Assembly: GCA_004026145.2 (NCBI GenBank)
Contig: CP034975.1
Coordinates: forward strand, 22,792,111-22,856,110
Direction of reading: 5' to 3'
Origin: Takifugu bimaculatus
Lineage: Eukaryota; Chordata; Actinopteri; Tetraodontiformes; Tetraodontidae
Length of the DNA: 64,000 bases
The translations under genes and the position numbers were made by a program. This document shows, in pieces, positions 35,801 through 48,800 of this stretch (the stretch's first letter is position 1; every line of letters begins with the position of its first letter). The notes beneath the pieces were generated by a model. That model ran no database searches and had not been told where the DNA came from. It saw only the letters and a list, made by a program, of their open reading frames with translations.

Positions 35801-38800
35801 CCTGCTCCCTCCCGTGGTATTTACATAGTTAGCCAAGGCGGTGTATCATAGTGAGCGAAATGTATCACACTGGTGATCCCACGGTGAGAAAATATGACAG
35901 AATATTGATGAAGCAGGGGCGAGTTTGCGAGCGCGATTGGCCCGAGGCTACGGGGGGATGGGGGGGGGGGTTTGAAAAAGGCAGATGATTAAAGGGAAGC
36001 TGCACGGTGGAGAACAACGCAATCACCGAGGCCCCCTCGCTGCTCCCCCGAGAGGACGGCCGGCCCGGAGAGCAATGGGGCCAACGTGTCTCATTAATGT
36101 ATCGACAGATATGAAGCGCTGCAGAGCACTTTATGGCGGCAGCATTAGTCACCGAGGAGGAAGGGACACAGAGTAAATGATTTAAATGAAACCAACGAGC
36201 TTTCCAAGAGAGTAAATGATGGTGCGCTTTAATCATTGCTGCCGGACAACTGCCAGCGTGTTGACAGCTAACCCAGTGTTGGCAATAAAAGTTATTCCTA
36301 CAATTTATTTATCATCAGTGACAGGGGGTGTTAAAACCTATGGCATGTGTAAAGCGTAGATTTTCTGATTCAGACTTCTACGATTACTGCAGGCTACTTT
36401 ACATGCAAGCTAAAGCACAGTAAAAATTATTTTAATGGGAATGCTTTGCACGTACAATTTCTAGAACAAGCTGATTTAAGAGGTTATGATGAAACTCAAA
36501 CAATATAGAATAAAGCACCTGTGAGTTAAGACAAAAGGAAATTCTGTAGATCTCTCGTTGGGCGAGAAGCACAGCAGGCAGGATTAAAGTTATGAGATTT
36601 TTCTTTTCCCTCCATGACGTATTACATCAGGTTAAGCTTTTTTCTGATCCAAAATGTACCTTCTACCAGACTGGAGACTGTAGGAGGAGCAGCAGCAGAG
36701 GATTCCTCTCTTTTTTTGCCTAAAGTGTGCAAAGGGTCACCTGTACACGTGGCCTCTTCTTAGAGCCCCTGACGGCTCCTGAATCTCATATCAATCCTGC
36801 AGTTCTGAGCAGAGCCTGAGCCCAGTTTTAGCAGTCTGAAGGACACCAAACTCAGACATGCAGTAACCCAATAAGAGAGGCGACACAGCCTCCATCTATA
36901 TCCCATCTACCATACATTTGTTTTGAAAAATTCTCTATAATAAAATATAACCAGTAATAGCATTACAAGACAGTGTTGCCCTCTGAACAGGATGCTGCTG
37001 CTGCTACATTATAAATGATGGCGCTGAATGATGGCTAATAAGTATTCCATTGTTACACCTTCTGGCTTGAAACAGCATTTGTGATGTCTTTATCTCCTGA
37101 CAGGACCAAGGTCAAGAGGCATCATGAGCGACATCCCCTCAGAAGGCTTAATGTCTCCTCATCGGACGGGAGGCGTCACGCCTGTAATGAGGATGGGTGC
37201 GATTGGACCCCAGTGAGCGCCTAATATCCAGCAGGACATCCTCCAGAATCTTAACAGTAGTTTAAACTTTAATGGAGCCAAAGTCTGGCTCTGCTTACAG
37301 ATCCCATCAGAAACACTGCTGGTGGATCAGCGGGGATGACCCGCTCCACAGACGCTGGCCTCTGTAGAGGACACGGCAACACCGAGATTAAAGAAGTCTG
37401 CAGGGAGGGGAATCAGTGGGGGCCGCAGCCTGGCAGAGTTGAGAAAAACTCACATGAAATGCAAAAGTAAGAGGGACAAATAGGCCGATGGTAACGTGCA
37501 CACAACCAGCTCCAACGAGCCTTTAGCGTACACCCGATAGGCACCACACAGATCTTTAAAATGGCTTATATCGGTTTTATATATATCTGTGAAATTCAAC
37601 TCTATAGTTACCATTTTATTGTCTTAGCCATTCTTCCTATTTCTAACTCGTGATTTTATTTTACGTCACTGTATTGTAAGGCACAGTAAAACACTGTGCT
37701 GCATGTTTCATAGGCAGGAGGCTAATTCTTATATTAGGAGGCAGGGTCCAGCCTCCAATGAGTTGCCAGTTCATTGCTGGGCTGTATGTGAGTATTTGGG
37801 GGTTTGGTACCTTGCTCAAGGATACTTCAGCAGTGCTGTCACTACTATCAGAACACCTTCCTTGTTTCATACGCACCGAGATTTGAACTGAGAACCTTCT
37901 GTTTCTCACTCCAGTACAGACTGAGAGATCTCTGCCCCCTGTTATAATTATAATTAATATTATTATCATAAGCGTACTTTGATGATGTCATGGGTGCTTT
38001 GGGAAGCTCTTCATTAACACATAACACTGACTATAAAACCTAAAATAATCTGAATTTCTATTTCCTCTCAAAATAAATAATTAAATGTAGTATATTTTGA
38101 ATTTACAGGTTAATCATTACAAAGAAGTCAAATATTTATGCTCGAGTGCTCTCAGAGGCAACATTTACGGCCCAAAAGTAGCCGCTCGGATGCCACATGT
38201 GCACTTCCACTCTATTTATTTTGCCTGGTCTGAGAGAGAATGTTTGGAATCTCCATAATTGCAGAGTTTGGGCAAGAGTCTGCAGATACAGGAGTTGAGA
38301 GAATGGAGCTGTGGACAGGCCTACCTTACATCCATTAGGCTGTATCCAAAACAAGAAGGTTTCAGCGGCTCGACATGTTCCTGCTCCGCAAAAAATAATG
38401 CCAGGGTCGAGGTTTTTGGGAAGGGAGTGGTTGTGCTTTTTCCTGACAGCTGACTTCACCAACCGCAAAATGAATGTTTTACTTAGAGTTTCCTGGTGTT
38501 CGTGTAAAAGAATAAGAGAGAAAAATGGAAAGTTTGTGTTCGTGAATATTAAACTTCAGTCGTTAAACACATTATGAAAGAGCTGCGATGATGAATCATT
38601 TACGCTAGCATAAAAAGCGCCCGGGAGAGCAATCAAAGTTTAATTTAAAGCCCGCGTACTTCGAGAAAAAGCCAATATGCGTTTTGCTTTGTTTCACTTC
38701 AGCTCCAGCTCCGACGCTGACCTCTGTTGTCATGAAAAGGTAGGAGATGTAATAACAGCAAAGAAATGGAACAGGAAATATTTGGTTTGTTGCGGATGCT

Positions 38801-41800
38801 AAAAAAAACATCAAAAAATACACCGGAGGAAGGGCTGCACAGTTCTCTGGACTGTTGACTGGAAACATTATCAGGACAGAGTCTAGACATCCATAAGAGG
38901 AACTGAGAATAGAGTGCCTGTACACTGGTGGGCCAACAGCATATAAAGGAGAGGGAGCCTTAAAAAAGGTTCTTCATTCTTGTGGGGGAAATAATCCTGA
39001 AAAAAGAAACCTGGTTTATCCTTTTTATGGTCAAATACGCAGAAACCAACGAATGGACAAGAAACAGAGGTAAAATAAAGGCACAGATCTCCTATAGAAC
39101 AGGGATCATAAACGTCTATATGCCACACACACGCGTCAGTATCACAGCCCAGGCTGTCGTCTACATTGAACCATTATGGTTCAATTCCTGATTCGGTTTC
39201 TTCCTGCCTGCAGTTCAGCTGTGACGAGTCCTCGACTGTAATGTGGAACTGAGAAGTTCTTCTGGACAGAGGGCAGGCTGAGATGGGATTTTGCTGTGCA
39301 TGACCACGTGCACAATATCAGGTACTGACTTTTGCGTGACCAGGCTTCACACTTCCTACAGGCAGCCGAACACATCCAGGAAAAGAATGCTACGGGCTTA
39401 TTGCTGGAGGGAGTTCTGCGGGAGGGAGCTCATATTCCTCTAACTACATCCTCCAACCTCTTGTTTACTCTTTACTCCAGCCATAACTCGGTTTGAGCCA
39501 AACAACAACGCTGTAAACACGTGCACTGGAACACACCAAGAACACAACAGCAGAAAAAAACATCTACAGGTGAAAGAGGATCTTACAAACTACAGTAATA
39601 TTCCTCAGGTAAAAGCTGACGACTGTTCGCGTGATGATTTCCATCTTTCCTTCAGCTTTTACCTGCTGCTATCTCCATGGCAACCGTCTGGTTTCATTCC
39701 TTCTACTGGGATCCGATGATGCCTCTGAAAGGCTTTACATTAAACCGAGCAACACGCCCGCAGACACAAACCTCGAGCTGCCCCTCACTGACCTCAGATC
39801 TGTCCTGGTCTGCTGAGCTTCACACTGTAAATATCAGGTGTTGAACCAGGAGCTGCAGTTCTGCTCAGCACTTTGTGTTTGCAGGAGGTGGCGCCGGGTT
39901 GAGCGGATTACAGACTGAAGCTGGTCACCTTTCAAAACGAACCCACAGAAACCAAACTTTTGTTTTCTAAAGCAAACACAAGTCATGTCGTCATCTCCTT
40001 ACTCCAAAAAATAGAACAAAACTGGAAAACAAATGAAAGAATGATCATGAAGGAACACTGAGCCACGTGCACGAGGGACCAAAACAAACACTCGGGGCAA
40101 AAATCCCCCAACTGTTAGGCTGGATTGCAGACGATGGCGGTTTTCCGATGCAGACGGAGACCAAGCCGCTATAATACACTAAAAACACGTTTCGGGAGCG
40201 TAAAGAAACCTGTGAGGCTTCAGGTGATGGAGACTAACTCAGAGCAGGAGAGATACTTCCCCTTGTATCTGAGGGATGGTGTTTTCTTCTTTAAAGTTGA
40301 GCCTGTTGCTCAAACATGAAGTGAAGGTTATTAACAGATGGTGAAGTGCAAATGGAAATCTACTTGGAGAGATCTTTTCATAACAATACCAACAAAACGA
40401 CTTTATTAACATCGTGTTTTTGTGGAGCTGGTAAAAGGTCGAAGCGGCAATCTGACTTAGCACTGCTGCTTCGCTTCCTCCTGATTCCCTCCAAATGAGT
40501 ATTTATTCATCTCCACTGGGAAATAAAACTTTAACATTTTTCCAAATACCCCAAACGCAGTGAGTGTGTCTGCTGCGTGTGTGTGTTTGGGGGGGTCACA
40601 TGAGATCACCATCAGTTTCTCCTCTGGATGCACTATTGCAGGATGGTTTGACTTGTTACAATATGAAGGTTAATTCCAATAACCATGTCATTGACTGTGA
40701 TGGCCCTGTTGTTAAATAAAGATCTGAAAGTAATTCAACAATCTTTTTACTTGATTTGCCTTGTCTGAGTCTTTTTTCTAATCGTTTACAGGAAAAATAA
40801 AGTAAACTTGTGCACCAAATTCATCTTGAAGCTGGTCACAAATGTCAAATTAGAAACCCCCTCCCTTATCTAGAATGCACCTGGGAGCCTGATAGCCTGT
40901 GGTGCCTTTATCCCCTCTCTGAACGTTCAAATGTCTATTTCTTGCAGAGCGGCGTGGACGCGTGCTCTGACAGAATGTCAGGCAATTAAACAGTCACGGC
41001 TCATTGAGCCAGAGGTGGGCCCGCTCCTCCAGACTTCACTATAGGCAACAGAACAAATGAACGCAGTCCTGCCGCGCATTCCTCCACTCGCGAGCTGAGC
41101 TGTTAAGCCAGACGAAGGAGGACTTATGAGAGGATGTTAAACAGTTGTGAACTTCCACCAGACTGAGCCGTGTCACTGTCGCAGCCAATTATCCTGCAGC
41201 ACGATGTAAAGGAGGAGAATGGGTTTGATGACAGAATGGCGCTCCTAGAGTTCCCAGTCACGTCCCCCTCTGCAGGATAAACACACAACGGCCGACACAC
41301 TAATGACAGCATAATGCCGCGTAAAAGCACACCACTTTCTAAGCAAAGAATTCCCTAAAGTGCTTGTTTTTGCTTTTCACCTACCTGGAAACACAAATAA
41401 AGAATCAAATCAAACGCGTGAAGTCGAGGCCAACATCCCGCAGAGTTCCCTGGTTGCTCCCTGGGCCGAGGCCTAAAATCGCTCACACTTATGAGCTATG
41501 AAGTGGCAACAATTAAAAGAAATAACAGGTTTTGGGATTGTAGGAGGAAGTCTGAGCACCAGGAGGAAACCGCAGGGATGAGGTGGAGAACATGCAAGGT
41601 CCACATAAACAAAACCCCCAGTTACTAATCAAACCAAGAACCATCATGCTGTGAGGATGGAGGGCTCACCGCCGTGCTGCCGAAGCCTCAACATATGGAA
41701 GAAGAGTTAATAAAGTTTGATCGTGAACCTCCCACTGACCACCTGTCCAGCTTCCGCTCTGTGGAGGAGCCGCTACAGCAGGAGGAGGGATTATACCTGC

Positions 41801-44800
41801 AGCAGCTCCTCTGCTGATTCCACAGAACAGGGAACAAACAGTACACATGTCTGCATGTTAAACCAGCAGAGACACACAAATACATCCCATCCAGGCTAAT
41901 GAGCAGGTATAGAGACCAGCCTCCTCCACTCCTGGATCACCTCGGTGAACTCGCTGTAGGGTTCACGGATTAAACTGCTGACAAACAAGACATGTGGGGG
42001 AGCAGCATCTCCAAGGACCAATGAATATGTATTGATGTTCTTTGATGCTTTACTGGTCACCAGTTGGTCCATGGCAAGAATTTCCATAAAACATTAGCCC
42101 TTTTCCGACCACAATTCCCAGGAAAATCAATCTCCAGGAGTTTATGTACCCAGGCTAAAAAAACCAACAGTACACTGCTCCTCAAAATTCCTGGATCTCA
42201 TTGTCATCTCATTGTCCATCTACCTCCTGTCTTTTGCTCCATTTTAATGACCAAAACACAAACTTTTAGAGATTAAAAAAAGTGTGTTTTCCACCAAGCA
42301 TTCTCAGCAGACAGCCCCATCCCGCAAGGATTCAGTAGAAACTGAAACCCCCATAATTGGTACTATTTAGGGAACGTTTGGGGTGGGAGATACGTTTTTC
42401 CCCTGCATAATTTTGCCGGAACAGCAACGAGGTTTTTCAGCATCCTTGGTGAAAACAATTCCTGTGGTGCTACACAAACACATAGAGCTGGCAGCGGCTT
42501 GTTCCCAGCAGACACAACCTCATCTTATCTTTTCCAGGCTGCATTAACCTTATCAGCCCCTGAACCCAACAACACTCAATCTTTTGACTTTACACAATTG
42601 GCTTTACAGCTTCTGCAACAGGCAGATATTTTTTTTAACCAAATCCTGATTCAGCGCCTGTCCAGCGACAGCCAGAAGATGAATTCGACACGCAGCAGGC
42701 GAGTGTAGCTCACCGTGTCCGACCGACCTCCATGAATTGAAATGTAGGTATTCTGCACAGGTTCACACCTGCCACTACACACTTGTAGTGGCAGCTGTCA
42801 CTCACTGATGCATCCGTTTCCTTGACTGTTTGCTAAGAAACTGATGATTTCAGACACTGAGATCCAGGATGACAAACGTTCGTGCTGGATCTCCCGGGAC
42901 AAATGCTGACAAAGTGAGAACACGTGGACAACCCCCGTTAGACCCTTTATAGGAGGCTAGATTAACACTCCCGTGAGGTGAGAACTATGCTGTGACTGAC
43001 GCTTGGCATAACACGAGCTGCATGCTGCTGGGACCTGCAGGCCACAGAGCTTGTTTAATGTAAACCCCTCATGTCTGGAGCACAATCCTCCACACACACA
43101 GTATAATTAAAAAGCATTGTTGCATCCAAGGCACTTGTACACAAATGACCCACCACAGAAAAAGGTATAAAATCTTGAACCTTACACTGTGTTGCATCGC
43201 ATTCCAGACAATCCTCTGGTTTGCAGCATAAAGGCAGGGAAACAGAAAGGCTTAATTAATGCAGTGTAGGTGGATGAAGCCACCGTTGGACATAGAAAAC
43301 ATTTTAAAAAAAGGAAAAAGCAAGCTGTTGCGCAGAATTTCCAAATGTGTGGCCAGAATTAATGAGACTGCAAAGGACACAAATAGAATTGATTTAAAGA
43401 AGTCATCAGTGTGGGATCCCAGGAGGCAGAGGGCAGCAGAAGGATGCCAGTTAAATTAGGTTTTGCTCAAGAAATTATCTATTAATGAGTTTTCAGAGTG
43501 ACATTTGATTTGATTGAGCAATTTAAACAATTAAAAGTGGCGGCAGCTACAGATTTACACACCCATATCACTCTGAAAGAGTTTAGTCTGAATAGATCTA
43601 GAGGTTTAAAAAGAAGGATGCACAGGCTGCAAAGGTAATCCATGAAGAAAACTGTCCCTTAGCTGAATTGGTCTGTCAGCCCCCCGTTAACCTTTACTAC
43701 AATGTGGCACTTTGACTTTCAAGGTTGCTTCAGATGGAGCTCCAGGCTCCGAGGCGCGGTCCGACAAACACGGAGCTAATCTCAGAAAAGAAAAATGCAC
43801 TTTTAGAACCAACAGTTGATATGGCCACCTCTACAAAAATCTGTCCATCAATTCTTACACCCCCCCCCCCCCACCCCTTATCTGTTTGCTCAGTACATGA
43901 GATGAGAAGGGCACCAGACACCTGCCGCCGCCCTCGCGGGTTAAAGCCGTTGATTTGTTAACAGACACCGATCAATACAGGGACTTGCATGGAGGACAAG
44001 CACAAAGAATTAATTTCTGCCTCCAGGGGTTTACTATAGCCAATCACGAGCTTTAGGCAACGGATTCAAGTCAAAAAGACAAACGATGTTTACACTGAGC
44101 CATTCTCTTGCCTGAAAACAGCCTCGCTGGCTCTGTTTCCTTACCAGTCTGTCCAGGCTGGTGCCAGCCGCGGTGGTGGGCCGCTCCTCTGGGCTGTACG
44201 GCCTGAAGCGAGCGTTGAACACATCCGAAACACCACGAGTGGACCTCGTCATTCCTGCGGGTTTGGGCTGACCGCAGCCTTGAAAGACCTGCAATTACAG
44301 CAAACACGGGCACCCGGTCGTCATGGATTTCAATGGTTTTGGGTGCAGAGAGCGGAGGAAACATGCTGTTTTGTTAAGGTTATATGAATCAGTCACCCTG
44401 CATTACCAGCATGACTGCGCGCTTCGTCAGTCCGAAGTGACCATGTTGAAAGGTGATTCAACAAAGAGCTATGACCAGCGCTATTTATGATGACAGTAAC
44501 GTTTTTATGGGCTTCTGGGCAAATACCACATATAATTAAACCATAAACAAAACTGCGTTGCTTGCATGGGACATACAAAACTGTGTAGGCTGAAACCATC
44601 TTTCGCAGCTAAACAAGCCTCTTTTTTCACTCCTCTGTGGGCAAAGAAAAAATTTAGTACGGGACAGTAAACACACTGCCAACTGTTAGCGGAGCTAAGA
44701 TTACCCCACCAAGATGGAACATATAATTTAACCTACCTTCAGACATACAGTAAGCTCACCTTGTGCCATAACAGAAGCTCTATCAGTGATGTGAGGTGTG

Positions 44801-45799
44801 CACATGGAGCTCTGTCACATACCCTGTAGGAAACCTCCGCACTGTTGTCCTGCATATTCATGATGGCCTCTGAAATCTTGACGTCGATAGGCTCCATGAC
44901 AGATTCGATGTTGAAAGGTCCCTCGAGCCTCTGAGCCACCAGCAGCATGGCGTCTGTCAAAACAGTGGGACAAAAAGTCCAGGAGTTGCAGAGGGGGGCA
45001 AGGAGAGGCGTGAAAGAAAGTTCATTTAAAAAAACAAAAGCCCGAAGCTGACATCTTAGATATCATAATGCTGCAGTGGATCATGGCTGCATTCAGTTCT
45101 GAATACAATAACAAGTATGTCCACACACGGTAGTTCAAGGACCTGTTTCCATTGTGCTGAGCAGAGCACTCGTGTTTCTGACTGAAACCCTTTCACACGT
45201 GTGGTGACTATCATCTTAACAAGAGCTGGATTTAGTTGTGCTGGCTGGCACATGCTTGAGGAGTGTAAAACCTCCCAGAGCAGCGTTCAAGGGCATGTGA
45301 GTGGGTGTGTTGATGACTGATGCATAGGTGACAATACAACAGTCTCAGACAAAAGGAGCAGAGATATAAAACACAAATAAATACGTTCCAACTACAAGTT
45401 CTGGGTAGCTTCTCTGCCAGATCCAAGAGGCAATGGTCCATGTGGTCAAATATAAGCACGTCTCACCAACCCAACCGTCTCTGAGCTGTTAGCAACGATT
45501 AGCTCAGGGAGTCTGTTTACATGAAGAAACCGCTAATTAATTATCAAAGCTGTCATAACATTAGACGGCTTTCAGTGAAACATTTAATAATTTTTTGAAA
45601 ATGGATAGATTTCCATCCATCCATCCATCCATCCATCCATCCATCCATCCATCCATCCATCCATCCATCCATCCATCCATCCATCCATCCATCCATCCAT
45701 CCATCCATCCAACCAATGTTAACAACATTTCATTTATATTCAGGGTCATGTGGGGGCTGGAATGTAACCTACCCATTCACTGGGTGAGAATAATCTCAT

Positions 45800-45830
<31 letters not shown>

Positions 45831-48800
45831 AGGGGCCACAATCAAGCAATCAACCTACTGTGGAGGTTTTTGGACCGACATGACTGCAGATTCTCTGGTC
45901 AAAATGACACCTGCACATCACAAGCACGAGTGTGACACCAAGAAAACAGATTGCGACATAAAATGTGTGTCGCCCATGCTACTGCTGTTGCCGTCGACCT
46001 GTGTGAGAATCCCAATTGGTTTCAGATTAAACGTGAGGATTTTCTCAGCTTTCTCTGATTTGCATCGTTGTAGACACAGAATAATGAGTGTGTGTGTGTG
46101 TGTGTGTAGGGGGATTTAAACACTGCCAGGTTTAAAAAGACAAAAAAAACAAAAAACAAGCCAAAGCCTGTGAAAAACACTGGACAGCATTTTCCATTAC
46201 TCACTCTAAAATATGAATCTTCAGGGGAAATTTCATTTGTATGCAGATTCACACGTAGATCTGCCCAATCATGTTAGCTAAATTTGGTTACGCTACAAAA
46301 AACTGATGACATGTCATTCATTTAATAGAGCACATTTATTTACAGCCACTGCAGAGAATAAATGAGAGCGGGTGCTCATTAATAACGCAGTGTGGACACA
46401 GGCCAGAAGGCCTTGATGAACATGAGGCACTAACCGTGATCACTCCCACAGTTTATTTGCTTCCATTACTTTCAATTAACGCCTCTGATCAAATCACAAG
46501 ATCATTTTGAATATTTCCCATGAAAAGTGCTGCAGATTTCCTGACTTGTAACAGATGTTGCCCTCTCAGAGGTTAAATGAGTTAATTGATATTGCGAGCT
46601 TCATTACTCTGAGACCTCATTTGTCTCCAACGGTGGTTCAGTGTTTGACCGGTGGTCCTCCTTGAGATGGACATCACCAAACCACTAACTCAGAAGCAAT
46701 TCTGGAGACAGTACTTAGGGAGGGCTGAAAGGAGAGATTCCTGCATCCACAGACCTCCCAGGACAAGACCTCACTGGCAGGAGGCTGTCATAATGATGCC
46801 TTACTAAATAAAGTCCTCCTGTCATTCAGTGGGCAAAGAAATGATTCCTGCACGTGGCTGCCACCACATATTTATTAAAGTGGATATTTTGGCTTGTGCT
46901 GTCCACCAACACCATCAACATGTAATTAGCGAACGCTTTCATTCATTTTATATGCTGTGAGAACAAGATATCATAGAATGGCGTGGCGTCATTGGTATCA
47001 ACTGTTACTGCATTCCTTCCTCACTGGTGATGGATCTGTGCACTGTCTCACACACACACGCACACACAAGCACACACACACACACACACACACAGGCAGT
47101 CACACCTAGGATCTAAGTGGCATAATTTCATTGCAACACGTCAGATATCCGTCACTTGAACCTTGTGGTGTGGCGGTAGCTGTAAGGTTATGCTGCTCTG
47201 CTGATCTGCAGTTGTTGTCTCATTTAATGAGCCTTCATGAGAGAGAAGAGCAACAACAGAATTAACATTGTCTGTCTGCACACCTTAATGCTCCACAACG
47301 CCTCAGTCAGCGCTTAGCTGCAGCCCTGCATGTCCTAAAGGGGAAACACAAAGATCGGATCTTGTTCCCATCAGCGATATGCAGTATGTCACCACCTGCT
47401 GGAGCGGCACGTTGTTCATCCTGCTGTTTAATGCCTGCTCCAGTGTGTGTGTGTGTGTGTTTATTATTAAAAAAGCGCAACACTAGCATATTCCAATTAC
47501 TTTGGGTGCAGCTATCAATGATGCATGCATGCTGAGATGGGCCGCCGTCTCCAAGGCGGACCAGATTGCAGCTTCTTTAGCTGCAGGGGTGCAGCGGCGT
47601 TTGATGACTCGGGCACCTGTGCGGACCTGCTGTTTAGTGCACAGTTTGGATGCACGTATGAACCTGAGACTTCCACTTTCCGAACCTTAGAACAGATACC
47701 ACCACCGCCAGCCTAATGTCACGGTGCAGCTAATCAGCTTTTCAAACAGAAGCTCTGTACTCATTTGAATGTTCATTTCAGTTTGGACTCTATAGAGAAA
47801 ATGTTGAATTATACTGCGCAGCACTGACGGCGAGCCAAAGAGAAGCATAAGGTCAGCTGCGCCTCCACTTCCTTTCTATTAGGGTCAAAATCAGAATTCA
47901 TCAATTCCAAACAGAACCATGAAAATAATGATAAAGTCCTCTTGCTACTTTTATAGCAGTCTACATGATTACTTATTATGCAGCATTTCACACTTGACAC
48001 TGTACAGCCTGATATTTAATCCTTTTAAGATGATAATTCATTCAGTAGCCGGAGGAAGGTTTCCTTTCTTCATGACAAACATAAAAATATATTAAGTCCT
48101 ATGAATGCTAAAAAAAAGAAAAATCTCACTTTAAATTTGGGTCAGGGAAATCAGCTGGGAGGAAATCATATTTCACCACAGGAGAGCCTCCAGCATCAAG
48201 TGTGACACTTATCAGATGGCAGTTTGGCTGCTTATGGAAGGAAGAAAGGAAGGAGGACACGAAGGAAGAGTGAAGGAGAGTCTTCTGCAGCAGGCGGGAA
48301 GGTCTGGCCTCGCTGTAAGTAAATGGTTCTCATTTATGTGCTATTCATGGAGTCCACGCCGCTGTGGCGTAGCTGGCACAAACCTCTCCGCCATGATGTT
48401 TGCAGCTGCAGCAGCGAGTGACGACTGAACGGCCCGAGGAAGACTTTTTATCTTCATGAAACAGCCACTCCTGAGCAAAAAGACCTTAAAGACCCAGATG
48501 CTTCACTGGTCAACGTGCCATACAGCTATAAAATAAGCTTAATGATGGACATTAATGTTTTAGTTTATCACATGAAAAATGCTTATCTGCAGCGTCTCCA
48601 TAAAGGAAAATAAACAAATAAATGAAAATTCAGAGTTAATGAGACTCTGCGCTCTTTATCGGGATTGATGTCCACTTAAATTCGGGCTATGTCAGCCTGC
48701 AGCAACCTCCAGGAGACAAGGACAAATAAGCCAAATGAGCAGGCCGAGCTTCGGCTCTTCGTCGTGAAGAGCGCCACAGAATGAAAAACAGCTCTGGTTT

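Larger units (their letters stand above)
30350..44144 (-). other. gpc6: gpc6 large intron (13.8 kb)
   Basis: No gene is supported inside this intron. It holds AT and TG microsatellites (30528-30549 and 30574-30595), CCCT/CT-rich tracts (33035-33078), a C-run followed by CA (33367-33398), G-runs (35950-35970), two tRNA-SINE-like relics (37705-37935 and 41538-41681) and a C-run near 43860. CNE-like blocks are near 31800-32250 and 40810-41060. Open frames at 33560-34021 and 34140-34584 have no recognisable domain. Confidence 0.6.

Noticed and set aside
45561..45831. Frames with MDGWMDGW / IHPSIHPS repeats
   Set aside because: Same artefact from the second ATCC array.
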